DNA from: Acidobacteriota bacterium
GTDB taxonomy: Bacteria > Pseudomonadota > Alphaproteobacteria > Caulobacterales > Hyphomonadaceae
Length of the DNA stretch: 64,000 nt
Assembly (NCBI GenBank): GCA_016712445.1
Contig: JADJRB010000002.1
Coordinates: forward strand, 558,001-622,000
Reading direction: 5' to 3'
The notes below the pieces were generated by a model, which was given only the letters and a program-made list of their open reading frames with translations, had not been told where the DNA came from and made no database searches. Of the stretch, positions 9,127 through 17,425 are shown piece after piece; position 1 is the first letter of the stretch, and each line of letters begins with the position of its first letter. A program made the translations under genes and the position numbers.

Positions 9127-12100
9127 CGCCGCCCTCCCCGTCGGACGTATCGCTCGTCCATTCGGCCCGGCGTGCGAGCAGATTGTAACCGTAGTCGTAT
9201 TTCACGAACTGCACGCGCGGCGCCGACGAGAACACCGCGCCCTCGGCACGGTAAGCCGCGATCAGCCGTTGCATCCCCTCTTCGGCCGACGCCGACAGCA
9301 CCTCCGGCGTAAGCTCATCATCCTTGCCCGGACCAATCCGACGCGATGCCGGCTTTCCGCGAAACTCCACATACTCAAGATGCGCCACCGGCGCGGGGCG
9401 CACCTTCTTGAAGCCGCCCTTGCGCGCGATCAGCGCCTGCAGCGGCATCTGCTGGTCGAACCCTGTGCCGATCGCCTTGTCGGACGGCGCGCTACCGGTC
9501 TTGAAGTCCACGATGATGATCTCGCCCGACGCACCGATCTCGATCCGGTCCGCCTGCGCCGACAATACGAACGGCTCGCCGGCGATTTCATAAGGCAGCT
9601 CGCCGCTGACTTCGAGCGCCATGCCGCCGGACACATCCCGGCCCGCCCGCCATTCCAGGAACCAGGCGGACACATCCTCCCAGATCGCCTGCCGGCCGAG
9701 CCACGCTGCCTCATCGTCGCCGGCCTTGCTCAGTTCCTGCCGCAGCAGCGCCGATAGTCTCGCCGCAGATTTCTCCTCGCCGTCAGCCTCCAGCAACTCG
9801 ATCGCGCGGTGCACAGCCGTGCCCTTGAGGTTCGGCTGCATCGGACCGTTCATCGGGTCCAGCACCTTCAGTCCAAGGATGTCTTCAGCCCAGATCGAAT
9901 AGGGATCGCGCTGCAGCCGGTCGATGCGTGTGACCGACATCCGCTTCGGCCAGTTCGGAGGACGCTGCGTCGGCCTCGGTTCGGCGCTGAAGCCGGCCGC
10001 CTGGGTTCCTATCCCCTCATGCTGCAGCTGGCTCACCCAGCCCGGCAAGTCGCGCGCCTCGCCTTTCAGCACCTCGCCTGCCGCCTCGAACAGCGAGCCT
10101 TGCACCAATGTCCGCAAGCGCCACACCCAGCGCGATGCCACCGCAGGTGCATCGTCGCGCCGCTTTGCATACAGCATCACGACGCGAGGCGCGCAGGCGA
10201 GCTGCGCGAAATCGTGGGCCGAAAGGCCCAGCCGCTCGTCCGGGTCCGGCATATCCAGTGCGCCCCGGAACCGGCGCGGCAGGAAACCGTCCGGCAGCGT
10301 CTTCTCCGGCCAGACGTCCTCGTTCAGGCCCGCCAGCACGATCAGGTCTGTCGATTGCAGGCGCGCCTCCAGCGGCCCCCAGATGGAGAGGCGCGGATGC
10401 TCCGGCTCGCCGAGGCTCACAGTCAGAGAGGCACATTCGGCTTCGACAAGCTCTGCCAGCTCGCGCGGCGATGTTTCACCCAGATACGTGCCCATCTCGC
10501 GGACCCGCTCAAGCAGCCGCGAGGCGCCAGCGCCGTCTTCGCCCGCCCAGGGCAGCGGCGTTTCACTGATCGCCCCGGCGAGCGCAGCAATCCTCTGCGC
10601 CCCTTCGGCCACGTCCACGGCCGCGAGCTGGGAAAAGTCCGCCCCGGCAGATGACAGCAACACCTGCAGTTCACGGATGAACTGCACCGCCTCGGCTGCC
10701 TCTTCCTTCGTGAACGCCGGATAGCGTTCCTCGTCGATCCGTGTCTCGATGGTCCGCGCAAGCTCATCCAGCGAGCCCCATCGCCTCGCCCCGCGCAGAA
10801 AATGCTGGTCGATCAGGTCGCCGCGCGCACGATCCTTCGAGAAGGGATGTTTCAACACCGCCGACAGCGTCACCGGATCGCCCGGATCAACCGCCCAGCG
10901 CGCGCACATCGAGATCAGGCTGCCCGCCGGCGTCCGGCCCAGGGGTTGGCCCGCAGAGGGCGGCACGGATATTCCCCAGCGTTCCAGCAGCGCGCCCACC
11001 CGGCGGGCGAGGCCCGCATCCGGCGTCACCAGCGCGCCCGTCTGACCCTGCACCTGGAGCACGCCGCGAAGCAGCAGGGCGGCCGCCTCCGCTTCTGCCG
11101 CTTCATTCGGCAGTTCCACCACCGACAGGCCTTCAAGAGCCGAGCGGGCAAACTCCGACGGCCGCGTGTTTCCGGCCCGCGCAAGCGTTTCAAGCGTCTC
11201 ACGCCAGTCCGCCGTATCGTCGGCCGGCGCCAGCGCTTCATGGATCAACCGGCGGCGCGACGGCGCCTGCGCGCTGTCAACGACCGGCCATTCCTGCACG
11301 GCATCGAGCGTCAGGCCGAGCGCCTTCAGTGTACGGACCAGCGCATACTGCGGATGGCTCGCCGACACTGACACAGCTTCCAGTGCCTCCGCCGACAGTT
11401 CGGTGTCCAGCCCCGGAAACACGACCAGCCCGCGCGGCACGGCCAGCGCGGCACGCATCAGGGCGCGCCCGGAAGGCGTGGCGCCGGTCGAGCCGGCAAT
11501 GATCACCGGCGCCTGGGGCGGCGCCTTGGCCCAGGCCCGCGTCAGCGCCTCGGCCGCCCGCCGGCGCTGCTCGAACGGATCGCCCGCATTGTTCTCCGCC
11601 AGCCAGGCCGGCCACATCTCGGCGATGATCGACAGGAAACGCACGGAATTGTCCCAGTGCGCGGCAAGGTCCGCCTTGTCGACAAGCGACCCGAGCGCGT
11701 CCCACGGGTCCGGTGCCTCGCCGAGGCTTGCCTGTTCGAGCAGGCGCGACAGTTCACGTGCGGCAGACAGGGCCGAAGCCGGCGGCAAAACCTGGCCATA
11801 TTCTCCGGAATAGAATCTGGAGACCAATTGCGCCAGCACGCCGAGGCGCTGCGCCTGCGACAGCGGGGGCGGCAACGCAGCAAGCGCCGCTTCGGCCACG
11901 GGGGGCGGCTCATCGGACTCCACGTCACCCAGCGTGCGGATGTCCGGCGGCAGCAAGGTGCCCTTGCCGCCCATCGCGTCAAACAGGGCGAGCGTCAGGG
12001 CACGCGCCGAGCGGCGGTTGGGAAGGTAGATGATCGCATCCGCCAACGCGTCGGGCTTGCTGACCAGATCAAAAGCTTCGACCAGTTCCCGGGCGAGCGA

Positions 12101-12178
12101 TCCAAGAAAGTCCGTGCCGGGAGGGATCGTCCAGACCTTGGGGGCGCCCGCCGCGAATGGCCGGACATCAGCCGCCAT
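9116..12178 (-). CDS. addB: Double-strand break repair nuclease AddB
   Basis: A 1020-residue partner of AddA. The N-terminal part is a degenerate helicase-like fold with FLPNRRSARAL-type sequence near residue 50 (here YLPNRRSARALTLALFD). The C-terminal nuclease motif is IIIVDFKTGSA near residue 875. No cysteine is visible in the last ~260 residues, and the place of the first cluster cysteine reads QRDPYSIWA, so this is the iron-sulfur-free form of AddB. The start is taken as ATG at 12178 (MAADVRPF), because the longer frame runs back through murU. The 11-bp overlap with murU and the overlap with addA indicate a single operon. Confidence 0.93.
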   Translation of the reverse strand: MAADVRPFAAGAPKVWTIPPGTDFLGSLARELVEAFDLVSKPDALADAIIYLPNRRSARALTLALFDAMGGKGTLLPPDIRTLGDVESDEPPPVAEAALAALPPPLSQAQRLGVLAQLVSRFYSGEYGQVLPPASALSAARELSRLLEQASLGEAPDPWDALGSLVDKADLAAHWDNSVRFLSIIAEMWPAWLAENNAGDPFEQRRRAAEALTRAWAKAPPQAPVIIAGSTGATPSGRALMRAALAVPRGLVVFPGLDTELSAEALEAVSVSASHPQYALVRTLKALGLTLDAVQEWPVVDSAQAPSRRRLIHEALAPADDTADWRETLETLARAGNTRPSEFARSALEGLSVVELPNEAAEAEAAALLLRGVLQVQGQTGALVTPDAGLARRVGALLERWGISVPPSAGQPLGRTPAGSLISMCARWAVDPGDPVTLSAVLKHPFSKDRARGDLIDQHFLRGARRWGSLDELARTIETRIDEERYPAFTKEEAAEAVQFIRELQVLLSSAGADFSQLAAVDVAEGAQRIAALAGAISETPLPWAGEDGAGASRLLERVREMGTYLGETSPRELAELVEAECASLTVSLGEPEHPRLSIWGPLEARLQSTDLIVLAGLNEDVWPEKTLPDGFLPRRFRGALDMPDPDERLGLSAHDFAQLACAPRVVMLYAKRRDDAPAVASRWVWRLRTLVQGSLFEAAGEVLKGEARDLPGWVSQLQHEGIGTQAAGFSAEPRPTQRPPNWPKRMSVTRIDRLQRDPYSIWAEDILGLKVLDPMNGPMQPNLKGTAVHRAIELLEADGEEKSAARLSALLRQELSKAGDDEAAWLGRQAIWEDVSAWFLEWRAGRDVSGGMALEVSGELPYEIAGEPFVLSAQADRIEIGASGEIIIVDFKTGSAPSDKAIGTGFDQQMPLQALIARKGGFKKVRPAPVAHLEYVEFRGKPASRRIGPGKDDELTPEVLSASAEEGMQRLIAAYRAEGAVFSSAPRVQFVKYDYGYNLLARRAEWTSDTSDGEGGDEG

Positions 12179-12893
12179 TGCAGGCAATCCACATCTCGGC
12201 ATCGGCCAGCGCGCCCGGGTCGCCCACATGTAGCCAGAAGCGGTCGAGTTTCTGCCCCGCAAGCCGGCCCTTCGGGATCAGAGCGTCCCAGATCTTGAGC
12301 GCCGAGAACCGTTCGGCCGCCAGCCCGTCATATAGCTGGGGCTTCATGATCCGCACCCCGGCATAGGCCCAGGGCGCCGCCGGCGCATCGCCGCGGCGCC
12401 GCAGCCGGTCGCCGGGCTCAAGGAAGAAATCGCCCGCGCCGTCGAAGCCGAGCGACCGGCCCGTGTCGGCCACCAGCAGGCGCTCATCCTCCGTATCCGG
12501 ATTGAATGCCTCGGCCAGCTCCAGGAAAGGCGCCGCCGATTCCGGTGCCCAGAAAGCATCCGTGTTCATCACGAAGATGGGATTGTCTCCCAGCAGGGGC
12601 CGCGCCTTCGCCAACGCGCCGCCTGTCTCCAGCACTTCGCCCCGCTCGTCCGAGACGATAACTTCCATGCCGGACCGCGCGCCAAGATGCGCCTCCACCT
12701 GGTCGGCCAGGTAATGCACGTTGACGATGATCCGCTTCACGCCGGCTTCCGCAAGCGGGTCAAGCAAGCGGTCGATCAATGCCTTGCCGCGCACCTTCAA
12801 CAAGGGCTTCGGCGTCGCATCCGTCAGCGGACGCATGCGCGTGCCGAGGCCGGCAGCCAGCACCATCGCCGTATGGGGAACCGCAGCGCTCAT
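12168..12893 (-). CDS. murU: N-acetylmuramate 1-phosphate uridylyltransferase (MurU-type nucleotidyltransferase)
   Basis: A 241-residue sugar-1-phosphate nucleotidyltransferase with the N-terminal signature MVLAAGLGTRMRPLTDATPKP and the aspartate of FVMNTDAFW that binds the metal-nucleotide. By itself the fold only shows NTP-sugar transfer. The specific call rests on the adjacent amgK, which overlaps by the four bases ATGA at 12890-12893. In Pseudomonas and Caulobacter, AmgK and MurU convert recycled MurNAc to MurNAc-1-P and then UDP-MurNAc. This bypasses de novo synthesis and the fosfomycin-sensitive MurA step. The start is ATG at 12893. Confidence 0.88.
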   Translation of the reverse strand: MSAAVPHTAMVLAAGLGTRMRPLTDATPKPLLKVRGKALIDRLLDPLAEAGVKRIIVNVHYLADQVEAHLGARSGMEVIVSDERGEVLETGGALAKARPLLGDNPIFVMNTDAFWAPESAAPFLELAEAFNPDTEDERLLVADTGRSLGFDGAGDFFLEPGDRLRRRGDAPAAPWAYAGVRIMKPQLYDGLAAERFSALKIWDALIPKGRLAGQKLDRFWLHVGDPGALADAEMWIACNGG

Positions 12894-13987
12894 GCCTTTG
12901 CCTCGAACACGAAGGGGGTCGTCTCGCGCACGAACGCCGCCATGCCCGCCAGCGCCGGGTGTGACAGGTTGCGGGCCAGCAATTGCAGCTGGCGCGGCTG
13001 GAAGTCGCCATAGCGGGGTTTGCCGTCGCGGTGCTGGAGCCGCGAGAATACGCCCGCGATGCGGAGTGCGTTCAGCCCGCCGATCACCGCAAGGCGCTCG
13101 TCAAATGGCGCGCGCGCCTGACCGGTGAGATCGAGGAAGGTCGTGATCGCCGCCTCCGCCGCGTCGGCTGAAACCGTCCGCCGCGCATCCTGCGTCAGCA
13201 TGGCGAGGTCCCACGCATCCCACCCGATCACCGCGTCCTGGAAATCCAGCAGGCCGACATCGCCTTGCGGCAGCCAGAGCAGGTTCTCGGCATGGTAATC
13301 GCGCAGGGTGAAGGCGCGCGGAAATGAAAGAGCCTGCTGGATCAGCGCGTCGCGTTCGGCTTCCCAGCGCGCCCGCTGCGCGCCCGCGAGCCCGCCAGCG
13401 CCCACTTCCGCCGGCAGCCAGTCCGCATACAGATCGGCGTTCGCAGCCAGCGCCACCGCATCGAATTCAAGGATCGGCCATTGGGCGCCGTCCAGAGACA
13501 ATACGTGAGGAATGGGCGCCTTGTGGAGCGTCGCCAGCCTTTCGGCGGCTGCCTTGTAAAGCGGTGTTTCGGCCTCGCCCTTTTCGATCAGTCGGGCAAA
13601 CTCGCGCCCGTCGCCGAAGTCCTCGATAAGTGCGAAGCCTTCGCCGGCATCGAAGTGGAAAACCCGCGGCGCCTTCAGGCCGAGGCTGCGCAGATGCGCC
13701 GCGATCAGCACAAAAGCTTCCACGCGTGAAGCCGCCAGGCGCGTCATCGCGTTCCAGCCCATCCGGGTGCGCGTGGCTGGGTCGGCGTCCGGCGGGCACG
13801 GATCGCTTTCCACGCGCGGCGCGTCCATCAGCAGGGCGGTGGCGCCGTCTTCCCGGAACAGGCGGATGTAGCGGCGGGTGGACGCATCCTGACCTAGCGA
13901 TTGCCGGCGCGCGCTGGCCCAGCCGTCGCCGGCAGCTTCGAGAAAGGCGTCGATCGCTGGGACCCGGAGATCAGGCAAGGAGTTCAT
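12890..13987 (-). CDS. amgK: Anomeric MurNAc/GlcNAc kinase AmgK (aminoglycoside phosphotransferase fold)
   Basis: A 365-residue kinase of the APH/choline kinase fold. The Brenner-type catalytic loop is FTLRDYHAENLLWL, followed by the metal-binding GLLDFQDAVIG. The N-terminal lobe shows RRQSLGQDASTRRYIRLF, typical of AmgK. It phosphorylates the anomeric position of MurNAc (and GlcNAc) released during cell-wall turnover and hands the product to MurU, encoded immediately downstream. The start is taken at ATG 13987 (MNSLPDLRVPAID) rather than the 14092 extension, which runs across tsaE. The overlap with tsaE is 17 bp. Confidence 0.88.
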   Translation of the reverse strand: MNSLPDLRVPAIDAFLEAAGDGWASARRQSLGQDASTRRYIRLFREDGATALLMDAPRVESDPCPPDADPATRTRMGWNAMTRLAASRVEAFVLIAAHLRSLGLKAPRVFHFDAGEGFALIEDFGDGREFARLIEKGEAETPLYKAAAERLATLHKAPIPHVLSLDGAQWPILEFDAVALAANADLYADWLPAEVGAGGLAGAQRARWEAERDALIQQALSFPRAFTLRDYHAENLLWLPQGDVGLLDFQDAVIGWDAWDLAMLTQDARRTVSADAAEAAITTFLDLTGQARAPFDERLAVIGGLNALRIAGVFSRLQHRDGKPRYGDFQPRQLQLLARNLSHPALAGMAAFVRETTPFVFEAKA

Positions 13988-14423
13988 CAAGCCGTTCCTG
14001 CCAGCCTTCGCCGCGCGGTTCCAGTCTTGCGCGGCGCCCTTCCCCAGAGAATTCGAGATGGACGTCCAGCCGTGTGCGCGGGAGGTGCCCACCGGCCCGC
14101 TCGGGCCATTCCACCAGCGCCGCGCCGCCAGCCGTCTCGTCCCAGCCGAGTTCCATCAGGTCGTCAAGCGTCTCCAGCCGGTAGAGGTCGAAATGCCAGA
14201 CCATTAGGCCCGGCGCTTCATACATCTGCACCAGCGTATAGGTGGGGCTTGGCACCTCCTCTTCGGCGCCCAGCAAGGCCCGGATCAGACCGCGCACCAG
14301 TGTCGTCTTGCCCGCGCCCAGATCGCCATGCAGCGCCACCACATCCCCCGCGCGCAGCTCCGCTGCGAGGCGCGCCCCCAGCGCCTGCGTGTCGGTGTCG
14401 GAATCGAGGTCAAGTGTGCGCAT
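13971..14423 (-). CDS. tsaE: tRNA threonylcarbamoyladenosine biosynthesis ATPase TsaE
   Basis: A 150-residue P-loop ATPase with Walker A LHGDLGAGKTTLVRG near residue 40. The family signature SPTYTLVQMYE follows, then HFDLYRLE and LVEWPERA. TsaE works with TsaB and TsaD to install t6A at position 37 of ANN-decoding tRNAs, an essential modification. The start is ATG at 14423 (MRTLDLDSD); the frame extends further upstream but has no family similarity there. It is the first gene of the operon running to trxA. The upstream region faces the divergent ferredoxin reductase gene. Confidence 0.94.
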   Translation of the reverse strand: MRTLDLDSDTDTQALGARLAAELRAGDVVALHGDLGAGKTTLVRGLIRALLGAEEEVPSPTYTLVQMYEAPGLMVWHFDLYRLETLDDLMELGWDETAGGAALVEWPERAGGHLPRTRLDVHLEFSGEGRRARLEPRGEGWQERLDELLA

Positions 14424-14534
14424 CTGGCGCGCACCGTAGTCGTCTCGCCGGTTGACGCAACGCCCGGAAACCTGTGACGGTGTGCCCCGTTCGCGCATGG
14501 TTGCAGCGCCGGGCGCAACCGAATAAACACAAAA

Positions 14535-14550
14535 GTGACGCAGCCGTCAC
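14535..14550. promoter_or_regulatory. GTGACG dyad upstream of the ferredoxin reductase
   Basis: A perfect 6-bp inverted repeat with a 4-nt spacer (GTGACG-CAGC-CGTCAC) ends 21 bp before the reductase start, in the divergent region shared with tsaE. The size and symmetry suit a dimeric regulator, but it could also be an mRNA hairpin in the leader. No known consensus is assigned. Confidence 0.3.
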
Positions 14551-14571
14551 GAATGAACCTGGGGAACCGGA

Positions 14572-15816
14572 ATGTCGCTGGGAGAGGCGCAGAACATTGT
14601 CATCGTCGGCGCCGGCCAGGCGGCCGCGCAGGCCGTGCAATCGCTCCGCCAGGGCGGCTATGCCGGCAACCTGACGCTCGTCGGCGACGAGGCCGCCCTG
14701 CCCTACCAGCGCCCCCCGCTGTCGAAAGCCTACATGAAGGGCGAATTCGACGAAGAGCGCCTCTATTTCAAGCCGGCGGCCTGGTATGAAGACCAGAAGG
14801 TGGAGCTGCTGCTCGGCGCCCATGCTACCGGCATCGACCGCGCCGCCCGCGAAGTTCACCTCGGGCACGGCGCCCACCTGCCCTATGATTACCTGATCCT
14901 CTCCACAGGGTCGCGCCCCCGTCCGCTGACGGTTTCGGGGGCAGACCTTGAGGGCCTCCATGACCTGCGCACACTGGTCGATGTCGAGCGTATCCGTCCG
15001 AAGATGATTGCTGGTCGCAAGCTGGTGATCATCGGTGCCGGCTATATCGGCCTCGAGGCCGCCGCTGTCGCCCGCCAGATGGACCTCGACGTCACCGTCG
15101 TCGAAATGGCGCCCCGCGTGCTGGCGCGGGTCACCAGCCCGGTCATCAGCGAGTTCTACACCGCAGAACACCGCCGCCAGGGCGTCACGATCCTTACCGG
15201 CGCCCAGACCGCTTCCATCGAGGGCAAGGACGGCAAGGTCTCCGCGGTCCTGCTCGCAGATGGCACCCGCCTGCCGGCCGACATGGTGCTGTCCGGCATC
15301 GGCATCCTGCCGAACGAGGAACTCGCGAAGGAAGCCGGCATCGCCTGCTCGAACGGCATCCTCGTCGACCGCGACGCACGCACCTCCGATCCGCGCGTTT
15401 TCGCAGCCGGTGACTGCGCCAGCCGCCCGCTCGTGCATTTCGGCCGCTCCGGCCGTCTGGAGAGCGTCCACAACGCCATCGAGCAAGGCAAGCTCGCAGC
15501 CGCCGCCATCCTTGGCCAGCCGCGCCCGGTGGAAGACTGCCCGTGGTTCTGGTCCGACCAGTATGATCTCAAGCTGCAGATCGCCGGCCTCAGCCAGGGC
15601 TATGACACGCTGGTCGTGCGCGGTGACCCGGCGACCCGCAAGTTCGCGGTATTCTACCTGAAGAACGGGACGCTGATTGCCGTCGATTCGGTCAACAGCC
15701 CGCCGGAATTCCTTGCGTCCAAGAAGCTGATCATGGCAGGGGCCAAGCTAGACCCTGCAAGACTTGGCGACACATCAACCCCAATGAAGGAAATAGCGGC
15801 CCAAGCAGCCGCCTGA
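14572..15816 (+). CDS. FAD-dependent ferredoxin reductase (rhodocoxin/putidaredoxin reductase type)
   Basis: A 414-residue NAD(P)H:ferredoxin oxidoreductase. There are two dinucleotide folds: GAGQAA at residues 13-18 for FAD, and IIGAGYIGLEAAAVARQ near 155 for NAD(P)H. FAADCA-like sequence (VFAAGDCAS) closes the FAD site, and a C-terminal reductase domain follows (WFWSDQYDLKLQIAGL). This matches the class that passes electrons to adrenodoxin-type [2Fe-2S] ferredoxins for cytochrome P450s or Rieske oxygenases. The ferredoxin gene follows 18 bp downstream, so the pair forms a complete electron-delivery chain. No P450 or oxygenase gene is near. Confidence 0.9.
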   Translation: MSLGEAQNIVIVGAGQAAAQAVQSLRQGGYAGNLTLVGDEAALPYQRPPLSKAYMKGEFDEERLYFKPAAWYEDQKVELLLGAHATGIDRAAREVHLGHGAHLPYDYLILSTGSRPRPLTVSGADLEGLHDLRTLVDVERIRPKMIAGRKLVIIGAGYIGLEAAAVARQMDLDVTVVEMAPRVLARVTSPVISEFYTAEHRRQGVTILTGAQTASIEGKDGKVSAVLLADGTRLPADMVLSGIGILPNEELAKEAGIACSNGILVDRDARTSDPRVFAAGDCASRPLVHFGRSGRLESVHNAIEQGKLAAAAILGQPRPVEDCPWFWSDQYDLKLQIAGLSQGYDTLVVRGDPATRKFAVFYLKNGTLIAVDSVNSPPEFLASKKLIMAGAKLDPARLGDTSTPMKEIAAQAAA

Positions 15817-15834
15817 AGGAGACGGAAACACCCC

Positions 15835-16155
15835 ATGGCAAAGATCACTTTCATCGCCCATGACGGCACGGAACGCACGCTCGAGGCGAAGAACGGCATG
15901 TCCGTCATGGAAGTCGCGGTGAACAACTCGGTTCCGGGAATCGATGCCGATTGCGGCGGCGCCTGCGCCTGCGCCACATGCCATGTGTATGTGGACGAAG
16001 CCTTCCTCGCGAAGGCCGGCGAGCAGCAGGAGATGGAGAAGTCGATGCTCGACTTTGCCGAGAACGTCCGCCCCAACTCGCGCCTCTCGTGCCAGATCAA
16101 GGTGTCGGACGCGCTCGACGGCCTGCGTGTCACCACGCCCGAGAGCCAGCACTAA
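15835..16155 (+). CDS. [2Fe-2S] ferredoxin, adrenodoxin type
   Basis: A 106-residue electron carrier with the vertebrate-type ferredoxin motif C-x5-C-x2-C...C: Cys40, Cys46 and Cys49, with Cys86 as the fourth ligand. Cys44 lies inside the loop as an extra residue. The acidic C-terminal half (DEAFLAKAGEQQEMEKSMLDF) is the usual docking face for the reductase. It sits directly after the ferredoxin reductase. Alphaproteobacterial members feed P450s, heme A synthesis or Fe-S assembly; which applies here is not shown. A strong hairpin terminator follows, so the two genes form a closed unit. Confidence 0.93.
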   Translation: MAKITFIAHDGTERTLEAKNGMSVMEVAVNNSVPGIDADCGGACACATCHVYVDEAFLAKAGEQQEMEKSMLDFAENVRPNSRLSCQIKVSDALDGLRVTTPESQH

Positions 16156-16182
16156 CCTGCAACGCGCTGACTTGCGCATCGC

Positions 16183-16209
16183 ACGCCCCGGCCAGCCGCC
16201 GGGGCGTTT
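16183..16209 (+). terminator. Hairpin terminator after the ferredoxin gene
   Basis: A perfect 10-bp stem (ACGCCCCGGC / GCCGGGGCGT) with a 5-nt loop (CAGCC), ending in a short T run (TTT at 16207-16209). It starts 27 bp after the ferredoxin stop. The T tract is weak, but the stem is very stable. Confidence 0.65.
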
Positions 16210-16284
16210 GCATGTTCCCCTGCGTGACGACTTGGTTCTTTTTCGGAACGGTATAGGACGGGACAACCTCCCGGGAGTTTCGCC

Positions 16285-17073
16285 ATGAATTTCACTGACC
16301 TCCTCGCCTCGTCGGTTGCCGGCGAAGCCCATGCCCGCACCACGCAGGTGCCCGACACCTGGATGCAGGGCCGAACCGCCTATGGCGGTCTCACCGCCGC
16401 CCTGTGCCTGGAGGCAGCCCTTCCCCTTTCCGGTGGCCTGCCGGTGAGAACCGTGCAGGTTGCCTTCGTCGGGCCGGTCAACGGCGCCGTGCTGTGCAAG
16501 CCGGAAGTGCTGCGCCAGGGCAAGAACACCGTGTTCGCTTCCGTGCGCATGACGGGCGACGACGGTGTGCTCGCCGAAACGATCATCACCTTCGGCGCGC
16601 CGCGCGAGTCGGCGCTCGACTTCACGCACCTGCCTGCCCCGTCCGTACCGGCACCGGAAACCTGCGGCGGCTATTTCGGCCCCGGCGGAAAAGGACCGGT
16701 CTTCGCCCAGAATTTCGACCTCCTGTTCGCAGGCGGCAATCCGCCAATGAGCGGCGCAAGCGAGGCAGACGTATCGATCTGGATGCGCCACAAGGATCCT
16801 CTGGCGACCGGCAGCGCCGTGTCCCTGCTCGCGCTCGGCGACGCGCCGCCGCCGGCCGCGATGTCGATGTTCACCCAGCCGGGCCGCATCAGTTCGATGA
16901 CCTGGATGGCGGAATTCCTGACCGAAGACATCGTCACCGAGGACCGCTGGTTCCTCGCCCGCCACACGGCGCAGACCGCCCGCAACGGCTATTCCAGCCA
17001 GCAGATGCTGATGTGGAACAAGGCGGGCGATCCGGTGATGGTCGGCCGCCAGACGATCGCCGTGTTCGCCTGA
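16285..17073 (+). CDS. Acyl-CoA thioesterase family protein (double hotdog)
   Basis: A 262-residue protein of the TesB-like/4HBT_3 thioesterase family. The N-terminal hotdog has TWMQGRTAYGGLTAALCLEAA, with the central helix typical of the fold, and a conserved VAFVGPVNG strand. A C-terminal hotdog follows with MSMFTQPGRISSMTWMAEF and HTAQTARNGYSSQQMLMW. These enzymes hydrolyse acyl-CoA to free acid and CoA. The substrate chain length cannot be read from sequence. It stands alone: a terminator precedes it, and the convergent atpC comes 350 bp after it. Confidence 0.85.
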   Translation: MNFTDLLASSVAGEAHARTTQVPDTWMQGRTAYGGLTAALCLEAALPLSGGLPVRTVQVAFVGPVNGAVLCKPEVLRQGKNTVFASVRMTGDDGVLAETIITFGAPRESALDFTHLPAPSVPAPETCGGYFGPGGKGPVFAQNFDLLFAGGNPPMSGASEADVSIWMRHKDPLATGSAVSLLALGDAPPPAAMSMFTQPGRISSMTWMAEFLTEDIVTEDRWFLARHTAQTARNGYSSQQMLMWNKAGDPVMVGRQTIAVFA

Positions 17074-17425
17074 AAGCGGCTTGTGCAACAAATTCCCGTC
17101 ATGACGCACCGCGCGACCTGTTGCAGCGGCGGCAATCTCGCGAATTCCACAGGAGACTTATCCTACTGCGCGGCGCCGGTGGTATTTTTGCGTGGCCGGC
17201 AATCACGCTGGCGGGTCCAGGCAGCGCCGTGAGAGAAAGGACTTCAGCAGGCGCCGCTGACAGATAAGCCGGATGGGATGTGAGGCCGCCGTGACGACGG
17301 GGACCGGAACACCAGACTACCAGACCCAATACATGTCCCCGAACGGGAGCCGCGCTCCCATCCGCAGGACCTCCGAACATGGGAAAACCGGAAGGGCGCG
17401 CCCTGTCCGGCTATTGGCGCAGGCT
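17074..17425. other. Intergenic region of 352 bp with no supported gene
   Basis: This gap lies between the convergent thioesterase and atpC genes. Short frames on both strands show no family resemblance, usual amino-acid composition or ribosome site. I see a 6-bp hairpin (GGGAGC-CGC-GCTCCC, 17345-17359) and a terminator-like hairpin near atpC (listed separately). The middle part, 17215-17310, contains several short GC-rich complementary runs but matches no RNA family I can name. Confidence 0.5.
17384..17410 (-). terminator. Rho-independent terminator of the F1 ATP synthase operon
   Basis: Read on the minus strand, the stem is CCGGACAGGG / CCCTTCCGG with one bulged base and a CGCG loop, followed by TTTT. 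It lies 15 bp beyond the atpC stop codon, which is the expected end of the atpHAGDC transcript. Confidence 0.6.

Noticed and set aside
17215..17310. Possible glycine or cobalamin riboswitch, or RNase P RNA
   Set aside because: Short fragments look similar (a GAGAGAAAGGAC segment and ATAAGCCGG), but the required conserved cores of these RNAs are missing on both strands.
17099..17380. 93-codon minus-strand frame in the thioesterase-atpC gap
   Set aside because: No ribosome site, no family resemblance, unusual composition.
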